NCBI GenBank assembly: GCA_013407085.1
Contig: JACCGJ010023351.1
Coordinates: 17,507 to 81,506, forward strand
Reading direction: 5' to 3'
Origin: Atriophallophorus winterbourni
Lineage: Eukaryota; Platyhelminthes; Trematoda; Plagiorchiida; Microphallidae
DNA length: 64,000 bases
Shown: piece by piece, positions 9,866 through 19,914 of the stretch
Layout of the letters: every line of letters begins with the position of its first letter
Numbering within the stretch: the first letter of the stretch is position 1
The notes under the pieces: model-generated
Databases searched by the model: none
The model's input: only the letters and a program-made list of their open reading frames with translations
What the model was told of the DNA's origin: nothing
Made by a program: the position numbers and the translations under genes

Positions 9866-10365
9866 CCGCTCTCAGCATTAACACAAAGATCAGACTCTTC
9901 AAGAGCAACGTTCGTAGTGTTTTGCTGTATGCATCGGAATGCTGGAAGATTACCGCTGCTATTGAGCGCAGAATGAACGTGTTTTAAACTGAGTGCTTGA
10001 GAAGGATTCTACGGGATTTTTTGCCACATTCTATTTCGAATAAAGAGCTCCTGCGAAAAACTGGTCTGGAGGTGGTATCTACCGTAGTCAAAAGACGACG
10101 GTGGAAATGGTTCGGTCATGTCTGCAGGATGGATTCCAGTTCGCACACGAAGGTAGCAATTCGCTGGCTTCCGCAAGGTAAACCAAAAAGGGGAGGGCCC
10201 AAGTACACTTGGCACAGAACGTTGGATCGCGAACTACATACACAAGTATTCACGATGCAGACGGCAACGGAAGCAGCGGCAGACCAGAACCACTGGCGTG
10301 GGGTTGTCTTCAACTCATGTGCCACCCGGCACGGAGAGGACTGAGTGAGTGAGTGAGTAAAGTGA
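9866..10365 (+). mobile_element. RTE-clade retrotransposon 3' end, inserted in PLE
   Basis: C-terminal part of an RTE/SR2-like polyprotein: SINTKIRLFKSNVRSVLLYASECW from about 9871, one stop at 9985-9987, then LRRILRDFLPHSIS...RRRWKWFGHVCRMD, KPKRGGPKYTW and a final HWRGVV block, with stop at 10342. The 3' end is TGAG repeated (10341-10358), as in RTE-type elements. Both flanks are the same minus-strand PLE reading frame (NDQNIVT on one side, ITIVMD on the other), so this is a clean 5'-truncated insertion of about 500 bp. Confidence 0.85.
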
Positions 10366-11128
10366 CTATGTTCTGGTCGTTTTAAAACTGTTTGAAGGCT
10401 ACCTTTCTTCAATGCTAAACATTCGGTGTTCTGCGTATCTCCGCAATGCGGGAATGATTTTTTGCCGAAACATTTTCTCCTGTGTCTTGATCCAGATCTT
10501 GAGATTTGATTATACCTTTAGACCCGCAAAGAATTCACTTGTGTCGGCATCCCGATGATTAAAGTTTTTGTCCTTTCGCGAGCACCCGGTTTTCGGTCGT
10601 TGTCAATTGCTTTGTTGAAAGATTTCTAACCCAGTTTTCGGCGTAATTATCCCATTCATTAGGCGTAATTCTTTGCAAAATTCAGGTCAAGTGTTCTGCG
10701 CTTCTTCATCTTTGCTCGGCTCGTTGTTATCTTCATTGCTTTCTCCGGGTCATCAGCTAGTTGCTGCCCAATGTGGATGTCGCACCTCGCACGTTCTTCA
10801 TTTAATATAGCTTTTTATTTCCAGTCTTTCGTGGGCATCTGTGATCATCATGGATATCCATTCGCGATTTTGTTTCTCCAATAGTTTTATTTCACGTAGA
10901 TGATTGAGGGGTGGACGACGTTGTCGGCATTTCGGCGTTAGTCGGTTTCGTTGGCATTCATGTAAAAAGAGAAGCTGCTCGTTTTTTAATGCAGCTCGAT
11001 GGATATGTTTCTCATCGTCTGGCATACTTGAGCGTGTCTCGCCCGAAGTTGTTTGATATTGAAGCGAATAATTGTATCTCAGGGATTGGATGTTGTGCGT
11101 TGTGTTCGCTGAGCAGGCATTGTAGCAG
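10366..11128 (-). pseudogene. PLE N-terminal region
   Basis: Upstream half of the minus-strand PLE interrupted by the RTE. Reading down: HLREIKLLEKQNREWISMM (coiled, basic; 10830-10920), an AKMKKRRTLDLNF stretch, then NLSTKQLTTTENRVLAKGQNF (near 10580-10640), the conserved pre-RT block of PLEs (NLS...L...E..VL..G.NF). Several stops and shifts. It lies directly downstream of a hammerhead motif and of another PLE's C-terminus, the head-to-tail order seen for PLE tandems. Confidence 0.72.
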
Positions 11129-11167
11129 TAGCACGTTTCGTCATCAAACTAGATGACATCGTCAGCT
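11129..11167 (-). ncRNA. Hammerhead ribozyme motif between tandem PLE units
   Basis: On the minus strand: CTGACGA (11163-11157), stem II GTCATC/GATGAC with a TAGTTT loop, GAAAC (11137-11133). Stem II and loop are identical to the motif at 15978-16011. The cleavage triplet is GTG rather than NUH (H not G), so this copy is probably inactive. It sits between a PLE C-terminal ORF (11205-11717) and the next PLE N-terminus, where a pseudo-LTR would be. Confidence 0.6.
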
Positions 11168-11204
11168 GAGCCACTTGCGAAGTGTTCGTAATCGTCGTGT
11201 TTTT

Positions 11205-11717
11205 TTATACGCTGAGCGTTCTGTTTCTTTCCTCGTAATTGGCTGCTCTCAAGGTCACACGGCTTAATGTTCGGTTCTTCATTGGCACATACATGTCGTC
11301 CAATTGAAAGTGTTGATTCAAAGTCCGCGTTGTGGAGTGCCACGCTTCAAGTAATTCCCGTATGTGCTGCGTGCGTCCCCTTGCAATGACTCTGGTTCCA
11401 ATACAGTTGAATTGCTCTCCTTGATCAACATGAATTGATAGTAGCGATTTGTAATCGTGCCTCCTCACCTCTGATTTGTATTCGCTCAGTCTGGTACCCA
11501 GTCGCCTTCCAGTTTGTCTAACGTAATGCATCTCACAATCCGCGCATGGTGTTTTTGTAGATTTAGATGTATCCGTATCTTGTTTCAGCTCTGGAATTGC
11601 TTGTTTTTGTGAAGCAATGTTTGGTTCGCGTTGTTCTTTATTCTTAATCGCACTAGCAATGCTGTTCTCCGCTGCATCAGCCATCACTATAAATTCTTGA
11701 TTCTCGAGTCTGTTCAC
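11205..11717 (-). pseudogene. PLE C-terminus with degenerate GIY-YIG
   Basis: 170-residue open frame. A linker rich in charged residues is followed by TPCADCEMHYVRQTGRRLGTRL, matching the second half of a GIY-YIG domain (YIGQT has become YVRQT), then LSEYKSEVRRHDYKS, GTRVIARGRTQHIRELLEAW and an NQHFQLDDMYVPM end. The last blocks match the plus-strand PLE at 15720-15870 closely, so both are one subfamily. The frame itself is open, but the catalytic motif has changed. It lies upstream (minus sense) of the PLE N-terminus at 10366-11128, giving a tandem arrangement. Confidence 0.8.
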
Positions 11718-12025
11718 TGGAAAGTGAATTTAATAGGGGGGCATAATAGGGGTATACCCCTCAGTCTTCGTAACGCCTTTAATTATGCAGATATTCAAGC
11801 CTTTCTCCTACAATATTTGTTCAGCCTGCGACAGCTTCCTTTTCGAATACATGCTGGATTCAAGGATTTATGTTTAAAAAAGCAAACACTTTACAACACC
11901 ATAGGATTTCGGTATTTATGAGAATGTGAAAAATAATAATAATATTTATAAAATATTAAATGTACGGCAGAGAGTCCACAACATGTTATACAAATGGTGT
12001 TCGCTGAGCTTGCGTAGTTGTTGTT
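11718..12025. other. Decayed repeat DNA
   Basis: No gene. 11880-11930 (tacaacaccatagg...) resembles CR1 3' UTR sequence also seen at 12500 and 35120 on the same (minus) strand. 11927-11960 is AT-rich. The rest is unassigned. Confidence 0.4.
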
Positions 12026-12065
12026 GGGCGTTTCGCATCAGACTAAATGATCTCATCAGCAAAAC
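12026..12065 (-). ncRNA. Degenerate hammerhead motif of a PLE fragment
   Basis: On the minus strand: CTGATGA (12059-12053), a weak stem II (ATCA/TGAT), GAAAC (12034-12030), then GCC in place of a cleavable triplet. Flanks (TGTTCGCTGAGC near 11999) match those of the motif at 11129-11167, so this is another copy of the same PLE end without its ORF. It is probably inactive. Confidence 0.45.
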
Positions 12066-12239
12066 TTCTTTTGAAGCTCGGCGAATACCATTTGAACAGT
12101 ATATACACACGAATATTTTCCTCTATTGCTGAAAGTACGAAATGTTGAGTTAGGGAATTTCAAAGGATTATAGATGCACGGTGAAAAAATAACTCGCAAT
12201 CAACACGTTCTCTCGCAATGTAGAGGGATAGGTCGTCTG

Positions 12240-12520
12240 CGTGTTACTATATAATTACACTCTTGAAAAAAGTGTTTTTATGGGTGTCTTGGTAGACAAT
12301 TTTATAAGTAAGAATAATATCGCGGCGAATCCTCAGTAGTGTAAGTTCAAATAGACCCAGACGTCACAATCTTTCAGTCTAAGGAACACTGCGAAGACCC
12401 ATTGTCCCTCAATGATAAATTTTTTCAGTGACCAAGGTGTCCAGAACTCTATCGCATACTCAAGATTAAAAAATGCATGGTATAAAAAGCTCATAGCCGT
12501 ACAACATCATAGGATATTCG
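12240..12520 (-). pseudogene. Highly decayed CR1-like RT C-terminus
   Basis: The minus strand reads HAFFNLEYAIEFWTPW (near 12425-12475), the decayed form of the LEYA.Q.WSPW block, then LRLKDCDVWVYLNLHY, matching the following R...L.LHSL block. A TACAACATCATAGG 3'-UTR motif lies at 12500. No open frame of useful length remains. Confidence 0.5.
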
Positions 12521-12537
12521 TATAAGGACAAATATGC

Positions 12538-12557
12538 AATATATATATATATATATA
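12538..12557. repeat. (TA)n microsatellite
   Basis: About ten TA units in the spacer between the decayed CR1 end and an RTE fragment. Confidence 0.9.
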
Positions 12558-12599
12558 GTTCAGTATTATATAGCCAGTGTACGTCAAAGCATACCTAGC

Positions 12600-12990
12600 A
12601 TGCGGCTAGCTCGGTTGTACGCGGCTTCGGTTGGCATGCTGTTATTCGTACTTCCACTAATCCATAAGCTGTGGTTCTTTTCTTCTGTTGTAAATTCCAG
12701 TTGTTGGGATCCAAGGTTTTAGGAGAATGGGACAAAATGACAGCTGCTCTGCCAATCCGATTATCAACCTCCGTGTCTAGCGAGAGGTTATCCGCAATGG
12801 TTGAACCAAGATATGTGAAATGATGCACTGGTTCAAGCTGACAGTTTCCAACAGTGATGATTGTTGGCGATACAGTCCCTTGACCAAGGACTTTGGTCTT
12901 GCTCATGCTGATTGTTAGACCAAAGTCTTTGCATGCCGACGAAAAACAGTCCATTAGCGACTGTAGGTTCTCTTGGGAGTGAGCAAGCAC
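12600..12990 (-). pseudogene. RTE-clade RT fragment
   Basis: The minus strand reads SQENLQSLMDCFSSACKDFGLTISMSKTKVLGQ, then TYLGSTIADNLSLD and IGRAA, the palm/thumb boundary of RTE-clade RTs (FGLTIS..KTK, FTYLGS). It is fused in frame with the CR1 C-terminal stretch at 12991-13074, so an ORF-track reading would give a chimera. The join is near 12990 (PTMV|LAHS). The fragment ends near 12650 in scrambled frames. Confidence 0.78.
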
Positions 12991-14125
12991 CATCGTGGGT
13001 CTGATGTACGTATTTATAATGCAGGGAATTGTCTGTTTTGAGAACCTACCGAAAATTCTCTTTAGGAGTGACAATTTCTGTGATGTTTCAGTGGCTCGAC
13101 ATCCCTAGGGTGTTGCTAATTAACACACCCAAGTCCTTTTGTTCCATGGTCCACGAGAGGCTGTGTTTCAATAAAACACTGGAACTCCACATATTTTCCA
13201 AAGTTTAACGTGTGACACTTTTGGAAATTGAAAAATAGGCGATTTTTTAGGGACCAAACCTGGAGGTTGTCAGATACTTCTGGAGAAGTTCGCAGTCTTC
13301 CGATTTACTTATCTTCGACCACACCTTTATATCGTCCGCGAACAGTACGATCTTACATTTGATGAGAGCCGGTATGTCATTGGCATAAAGCGCGAAGTGG
13401 ATTGGTCCGATGACGGCTCCCTGAGGCACTCCACTTGTCACGGCTACTGACTTCGATAGAGCACCGTCCACAGAGACTTGAACAAGCCGATCAGTCAGGT
13501 AATTTTCTAACCAGGCTAATAGTCTGCCAGTAATACTACAACGTTCCAGCTTCTGCAAGAGAATACTGTGGTTTACACGGTCAAATGATTTCGACATATC
13601 GAGGTAACATACGTGGATGGTATCCATAACATATACTGCTCGAGTCTAGTCGTCAAGGGTAAGGAGAAGGTTAGTAAGGCAAGAGTATCCCCTTTTAAAA
13701 CCGTGTTGCGCTCCCGAAAATAGCTTATTTTTCTCAAGGTATTTGCTCAGTTTGTTTCCCACGATCCTTTCGAGCACCTTGGATACGGCGGACAACAAGG
13801 TAACAGGCCTGTAATTTGAGGGCTATGAACGCGCCCCGCCTTTGAAAATCGGGGAGATTATACCAGATTTCTATTCCGTCGGTATGACACTTTGCGACAG
13901 CGATTCGCAGAATAACTGAGTCAAAGGTCCGCATAGAATTTGTGCACAATGCTTGAGTATATTGGGGGTAATCTTGTCATAACCAGGGGATTTTCTGGGA
14001 TTCAACGATAGTAGAGTTCCCAGCACCGCGTCTTTGGTAAAGGTTATTGTGTCCAATGGTAGAGAATGCGTTATTTCTGGATCCAGTTGTATATCTACGC
14101 TTTCCTTTGGACAAAATACTGTAGC
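12991..14125 (-). pseudogene. CR1-like element, reverse transcriptase
   Basis: RT of the large minus-strand CR1-like element. From 14125 down: a SLNPRKSPGYDKITPNIL block, SQSVIPTEWKSG, PVTLLSAVSKVLERIVG, QHGFKRGYSCLTNLL (near 13700), YLDMSKSFDRVNHS (motif A, near 13590), SGVPQGAVIGP (motif B, near 13425), FADDIKVW (motif C, near 13330), KDLGVLI (near 13130), then LLKRIFGRFSKQTI. Motif C is intact, but there are frameshifts near 13880, 13650, 13260 and 13100. The 3' UTR is lost and an RTE fragment is attached at 12990. A second copy of this RT segment is at 46918-47640. Confidence 0.85.
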
Positions 14126-15913
14126 ATAAAAATTTACCAGAAGAAACCCAAGAAAATATTCGCCATAGAATAATACCCGCACTCATCGCGAACAAAGAGC
14201 ACCAAGTCCTGACGCGCAACGAGATTACTGCAATGAACAATTTACAAACAGATAGAAATATTGTCATATTACCGGCAGAGAAAGACGAATGACGGCGATC
14301 ATGGACAAAGACGATTATATACGCAAAGCTGAACAACTTCTGCAAGACACCACCACGTATCGTGAGATCAACGAAGAACAAACCAAACAGTTGGAAACAA
14401 GATAAATGCTACGCTGAAGAAACTCAAGTTTATGGGACAACTCTGTGCTGTCGAACATTTTAGAATGAAACCAGAAGGTTCAAGCCTATCACGCTTATAT
14501 GGACTACCGAAAATTCACAAGGAAATCGTTCCACTTTGACCAATAGTGTCGCTGCCGGGAGCACCTAGCTACAAACACTGCAAAGAGCTGCGAAAAAGAT
14601 TATTCTACCCTATTCAAGGATCAAATTATTCGATAGATTCCGCAACTAAATTCCTACAGAAGATAAAGGACGTCAATATAGAAGATGGAGAAATCGTGGT
14701 TTCTTTTGATGTGACAGCGCTGTTTACATTGATCGACACTACCTTAGCTCTGCAAACCATATCACAACTACTGGACGAACGCGGAACAGAGCACAATGGA
14801 AACCGACTGACCAAGGACAGTATACTGCAGTTATTGGGGTTGTGTTTGCAGGCGAATTTCAAATTCAACAATCGTTTGTATAAACAAATGAAAGGAACCC
14901 CAATGGGATCGCCAATCTCTGGGTTGCTAGTGGAAGCCGTAATGCAAAGACTTGAACGTATCGCATTACCGCTGATCCAACCCAAACTCTCAATCCGATA
15001 CGTCGATGATAAGTTCGTGATTCTAAAGAAAGAAAACTTGGAAAATGCGCACCGTCTACTGAATTGCGTCTTCGATAGAATTCAATTTACGAAGGAGACA
15101 GATTGTGACAACTGCCTACCATTCCTGGATGTAAACGTGCGAAGAACGGAAACAGGGAACCCCGAAACAAGCGTATACAGGAAAGGAACACACACGGATC
15201 AAATTTTGAACTATAAAAGCAAGCACCCGGCAACCCACAAACGAAGCTGTGATTGAACACTGTTCAACCGCGCAAAAACACACTGCAGTACCAACGAACT
15301 AAAGAAAGAAGAGGAGAAGTATTTATTCAAACTCTTCCGGAAGAATGCATACCCAAAGGAGTTCATCATTCGCAACATGGACTCGACAACCCAAACGTAT
15401 GTGAACAACGCGAACACGGCAAGGTTATCACTACCCTATATACAACATATCTCGGAGATTACCACAAGAATACTACGCCCACTTGGAATCAGTGTAGCAC
15501 ACAAGCCAGCTTCAACACTGAGAAGCAAACTAGTCAAGATCAAGGACACGCTGGCTAAGGAAGAAAGAAACAATGTCGTATACAGAATCCCGTATTCCGA
15601 TTGTGAGAAATAGTATATCGAACAGACTGGAAGAAGGCTGGAAACAAGGATACATGAACACAAACTGGCCACACGACGACACGAACACAAATCAGTATTA
15701 CCGGCACACATGGATCGAGAAGGTCACGAATTCAAGTGGGATACCACGGAAATCATCGCCAAAGGAAGAACTCGTCATGCTCGAGAGTTGCTCGAAGCGT
15801 GGTATTCGACACCACAATCAATCAATGAACACATTCAAGTTGATGCGATCTATGGACCAATGAGAACACGCCAACGAAGACATGCAAGAATTATAGCCAA
15901 TCACAGTAGATGA
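14126..15913 (+). pseudogene. Penelope-like element (RT + GIY-YIG), inserted in CR1
   Basis: Nearly complete PLE ORF with several frameshifts. Blocks in order: LTRNEITAMNNLQTDRNIVILPAEKD (14210-14290), MDKDDYIRKAEQLLQD (14300-14350), FRMKPEGSSLSRLYGLPKIHKE (14460-14525), then the open frame 14546-15256 with SFDVTALFT (motif A), KGTPMGSP (motif B) and RYVDDKF (motif C), then the post-RT region (15257-15560), and VVYRIPYSDCEKxYIEQTGRRLETRI (15575-15650) as a degenerate GIY-YIG, ending GRTRHARELLEAW and stop at 15911. The active site YVDD is intact, and one stop lies at 14538. Both flanks are the same CR1-like minus-strand ORF, so this is an insertion of about 1.9 kb. Confidence 0.88.
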
Positions 15914-15971
15914 GGTCGAGGCGCTGCAGATAAATTCGAATGATGCCCACCGCCCAGTTGCTTCGAAAGAA

Positions 15972-16016
15972 GTTTCGCTGATGATGTCATCTAGTTTGAT
16001 GACGAAACGTCCGCAA
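15972..16016 (+). ncRNA. Hammerhead ribozyme of PLE (best copy)
   Basis: CTGATGA at 15978-15984, one unpaired T, stem II GTCATC (15986-15991) with GATGAC (15998-16003) around a TAGTTT loop, GAAAC at 16004-16008, then GTC at 16009-16011, a canonical cleavage triplet. Stem I: TTTCG (15973-15977) against CGCAA (16012-16016), four of five pairs. Stem III is the self-complementary ACGT with no loop, as expected for minimal hammerheads that work as dimers. It lies about 65 nt after the PLE stop on the sense strand. Confidence 0.72.
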
Positions 16017-16045
16017 TCAACCATACCAGCTCGGAGAACAACTAT

Positions 16046-16625
16046 GAACTACAACATCCGCGGTGTCAGCTGCAATTGCCGTCATTTCAGAAGGCGTCCG
16101 TAAGGCCGCAACTCCTGGTTTCACTGAACACTGCTTGTTCACAATCTGGTAAAGAAGCTTGGGATTCCGTTTCATTTTAGACATTATGACAGCTTGATAC
16201 TGTATTTTGTCTTCAGCATTAAGTTTAATGACCTGGTTTCTTAGTTTTCGAAGGGTCTCCCATGTGGCATCGGTGGTTAACCGGCGATGGTTTCTCCAAG
16301 CCATATTTCGCAGTTTAATCCATTTCCGAGTGTGACAGCGGATTTTAAATTCGAATGCATTTCCACACTGTTTTGGTACGAATGCTGAGTTTGAGTTGAT
16401 TTCCCGGTTTGGCTTGGTTAAAATGCTAGACCACTGCTCTTTTACTCCGATGGCTTCAATTTGCCAATCGGTAATAAAACTTAGGGCCGTTGATAATTTA
16501 TATAGGCACACCTTTCTGATGATTTTTGTTGTATCGTTTGTTCGCTCTGCTCGACACAGGTAGTCAAAATTCAAGACCAAATGGTCGCTCAAACCTAGCG
16601 GACAATCGTTTATAATGTTTACCAC
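16046..16625 (-). pseudogene. CR1-like element, endonuclease end to RT linker
   Basis: Minus-strand open frame starting at the LGLSDHLVLNFDYL endonuclease motif and running through the connecting region (WIKLRNMAWRNHRRL, LRNQVIKLNAEDKIQYQ, MKRNPKLLYQIVNKQ, KPGVAAL) up to a TADVV block where the PLE is inserted. The blocks align one for one with the plus-strand CR1 copy at 20130-20720. Together with 17150-17733 and 12991-14125 it reconstructs the order of a single element, though not an intact gene. Confidence 0.82.
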
Positions 16626-17135
16626 CGAGCTACAAAGCTAGTTGATGGGATGCAGCACGTCCCATATTCAGAGCGAATGGCCATACTAGGTTTGCCTGAT
16701 TTTACACAGAGGCGAATGAGGAGCGACGCTATTCTAGCTTACAAAATACTGCGAATCGAAAACCACCCGCTCCGAGATCTAGTAAAAATAATTTCCTCTC
16801 GGAATAAACGTAGTCACTCACGTTGCCTCACAATACCGCACTCAAGTCTTGACTGTCGGCGCCATTTCTTCTCTGTGCGTATCTGCTTTTTATGGAATGC
16901 ACTACCGCAAGACGTTATGAATGCAACAACATTTGATGTTTTTAAAGCGGAACTAGATGCATATATCAAACAACACCCCATAATCGGCCATGTGTATTGA
17001 ATCAACATGAACCCAGACAAACATGCAACAATGTGTTTTTGATTACATTTTATTTTTTGTAATAGTTGTCATCCAATGGTAGGTGTAAAGCAATTGCTTT
17101 TTTCACCATAAAATTTGATTCTTGATTCTTCTTCA
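16626..17135 (+). mobile_element. CR1-like copy, 5'-truncated, inserted in minus CR1 endonuclease
   Basis: An open frame (16650-17000) encodes the RT C-terminus: PYSERMAILGLPDFTQRRMRSDAILAYKIL, then CRRHFFSVRICFLWNALP and FKAELDAYI, with stop at 16998. A ~130-nt 3' UTR ends in ATTCTTGATTCTT repeats (17114-17131). The interrupted minus-strand endonuclease resumes on each side (MIDLILTTEE beyond 17135, VNIIND before 16626), giving clear insertion limits. The remaining coding part has no stop, suggesting a relatively recent insertion. Confidence 0.85.
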
Positions 17136-17733
17136 GTTGTCAAGATCAGATCGATCATTGACGGCATATCACTCCCTCTGAATCTTGTATTGCTTTCAAT
17201 GTGATTATGCAAGGAATTTCATCAAACAGCTGCTTGAAGATGGCAGCAGTGGAAGCCTGAGACATTTTGTTAGACTTCAGCAAGCTAGGCAGATTAAAGT
17301 CTCCCATGATCAAGATTCTGGTATGATATCTCGAGGCAATCAAGCGTAGCTTGTCGAGTAGATTCGTATTATACACTTCCGGGGCTGCTGCTGGACAATA
17401 AATTACGCCGATTATGCAATCTTCGCCTGTAGCCTTTGTCAACAAGCACCATAGTGGGTCCTGAAGCACCTAGTCAGAATCCGTGACTGTTCTGCATTTG
17501 AGTCTCTGATCATAATAGAGTGCCACACCTCCACGTGACGCACGGTCTAGGCGGAGCAGTAACATGCCAGCAATCTCTACCTCACAATCATGGATTTCCG
17601 GGTTAAGCCAAGTTTCGGTATTGGCAATTAGCTGAGATCGTTTAGTCTCATACCGAGCGACAAGATCGGCAAATTTGTTAATCAAGCATTGGACATTCGT
17701 ACAGAGGCATTCAATAACAGTTTTGTTAAGCAA
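17136..17733 (-). pseudogene. CR1-like element, APE-type endonuclease
   Basis: Apurinic-endonuclease-like domain of the large minus-strand CR1. From 17733 down: CTNVQCLINKFADL (the N-R-S-L like start), IANTETWL (the catalytic TETWL motif), RGGVALYYDQRL, then after a stop near 17470 LIGVIYCPAAAP... with RILIMGDFNLP (GDFN motif, near 17300) and an RFRGSDMPSMIDLIL end. The SDH motif is on the next segment (16.6 kb). At least one stop and one shift. Confidence 0.85.
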
Positions 17734-17779
17734 AGATGGATGGTGTCGTGTGATGACATAATCTGAGACAACCGTAATT

Positions 17780-19300
17780 GTCGCGCCGAGTCCGGAAGAG
17801 TCAGCACTTTTCTGTTTATTTGGAAAAGTTAAGTAGCATATCGGTCTTTCCAGATTGAGAGGCGCAAATTAAATTATCTATTTGACCAAAATAGATTTCT
17901 TTATCTGGCTTCAGTCCAAATTCGGGAGTCATATGGGGTGGCTTTGCGTTCGATTGCTGATTGTGTGTTACAATTTAAGATGCATTTCTTGGTTAAGTTG
18001 ATAGGGCTTCATCAATCCGGACAGTATTTGAAGCAGAGTGGACTGCATTTATATCAGTATTTCTGTAATCGTTAAGGTTTACATCTTTTGGGATTTTGTG
18101 TTTCCAGCATTTGCAGTTGGAACGTACAGTATCAACCATAGTACTCATCAGGAAGTTTATTTTTAGTCGACGCCACCCATTACCTTTAATTTGTTGAGGA
18201 AGTCAGTCTGAAAGTATCAACGGCTTTTTCAAAGAAAATAATATCAGCCAGAAAACTTAATTGGTTGTAGTCAGGCTCAGCTCGCCCGTTAGCCTCAGGA
18301 TTGCCTGCCAGCTCTGGGACTCCGAGGATGATGAGATTGCGATATGATGTCTTTCTTTTATCGTATGTATTGTTCCTCCTTTCGGACCATGGAATATCAG
18401 CATGAATACGAATATTCAGTGAATTTTTAGACCAAAGTAGGTAAGAATTTAGTACTACGTTTTCCAGGTCACGCTCATTTTCTCAGTTAACCCTCAACAG
18501 TCTGGGTTTATCCCGATGACGTGAATCACGCCGTCTAGTTAAACGAGTCAATACTAACGGCACTACAGTTCCAAGTTTCATAAGTTCACACAGTTCCTTC
18601 CATTTTTCTACATCGTGCCTTTGACGGTCTTTGAAGAGAGTGCATTCGGGCTCGGGAACGTCAGTACCAATGACACTCAAAGAGAGTGCCTTACGATTGG
18701 TTGAGATGTTATTTCGTTTCTCCAAAGCATTATCTGATTTGGGGTCAGTTGATTGTTTAACGGCTCGCTTTTTATTCGCGGATTGTGTTGAATTTGTTTC
18801 AGACCTTTCCAAGGCACGCGGGTCATGGGAACGGCTCAGTTGTTCTGAATTTATAGGTCGAATGTCTGTATGTTCATCAACGCATTTTTCGCCTTCCATC
18901 CTCCTTAGAAACGCAGATGAACACGATCTCCACACTCAAGCCTAGGCTTCAGTTAGCCAATTAATAAGTCATTTAACAAACCTTCAATTCTCTGTATTCA
19001 GTCCTCTAAATTCAACATTCCCATATTAGTTTCAGTCTGTGAGCTCGCAGTCGTCTTTGTACAGTTTCTAGGTTCAATTCGTCATTTCGTCCTTATTGAT
19101 AATTGCAATAGCATCAGCAGTCAGGGTAACGTCACACTTCATATGAACTTTATCTTGACAAATAAAACAAGTAGTGTGTCGGGCTTTGTGACCTACCGCC
19201 TTTCGACAAGTTTAGCACACGTGATCGCCATCGCTCGTAATGCCATGACACCGGGGTGAAAAGATTTATCGATCGATCTGTGTGGTAAATAGGTATGCGC
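17780..19300 (-). pseudogene. CR1-like element, ORF1 (PHD-like finger, NIVV/GVPE-like domain)
   Basis: ORF1 region upstream of the endonuclease. At 19100-19260 the minus strand reads RCHGITSDGDHVC...TC, RHTTCFIC and KVHMKCD, a Cys/His pattern of PHD/RING-like fingers found in CR1-like ORF1 proteins. 18483-18935 is an open, highly charged Ser/Asn/Lys-rich linker ending KDRQRHDVEKWKELCELMKLG. 18250-18480 continues with ENERDLENVV, IRIHADIPW and YRNLIILGVPELAG, the nucleic-acid-binding ORF1 core. One stop lies within the finger and one near 18485. ORF1 proteins bind element RNA in the RNP. Confidence 0.65.
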
Positions 19301-19910
19301 GCGTCGGCTCGTATGAAGCGAAGTCGGGTCCGAAGCGGATTTAAGGTTGTTGGAAGTGGGTGAGTGAATAATCTCGCCACAGAAAAAGTGCGTAACGAAA
19401 TTCATCGTAGCTCCTTGAGATTGGCTCCGATTTTCCGGTTCAATGTGTCAAGCGAAGTGGGAAAACGAGCTCTTTCGAGTGGTGGGAAAGTCAATCCAAT
19501 ATTCAGTGTTGCACACAAACTTGACTGAGTAGGTCTAGTTTGGTTCAAAATGTAGAAAACTGATTTTTCCGAAATTGCTTGTTCTGCCTCCGGAAATGGT
19601 ATGAACACAATGCTTGTGTTAAGCGGAACCCAAAAAGGGTAAAATTCATCCAGATAGGACGAGATGGGAGTGAAGTAGATCCAAAAACGCAGGAGCACAG
19701 AATTAATCGACCGTACAGCACTGATCTGTTCAAACAACAATCTTCGAGGAGTGCTTTACTCAGCAGGAAATGGCCCAATGTATAAGTAACCTAGCAGCAT
19801 CAGTTGAAGTACAGATACACGAAAGAATTCTAAAACTGAATAAAAATTAATAATAATGTGACGAAGATTATAATTTAATCATTGATTCACCTACGCTAAG
19901 TAAGTAATGA
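19301..19910. other. No assignable gene
   Basis: Two overlapping open frames exist here (19402-19740 minus, 19579-19785 plus), but neither shows a motif I recognise. The minus one could be the 5' end of the CR1 ORF1 region. 19790-19910 is AT-rich. Confidence 0.4.
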
Positions 19911-19914
19911 TAGG

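Noticed and set aside
12595..13074. 159-codon minus frame read as one protein
   Set aside because: It is an accidental fusion of a CR1 C-terminal piece (12991-13074) with an RTE RT fragment.
18631..18945. Plus-strand 104-codon frame
   Set aside because: Shadow of the minus-strand CR1 ORF1.
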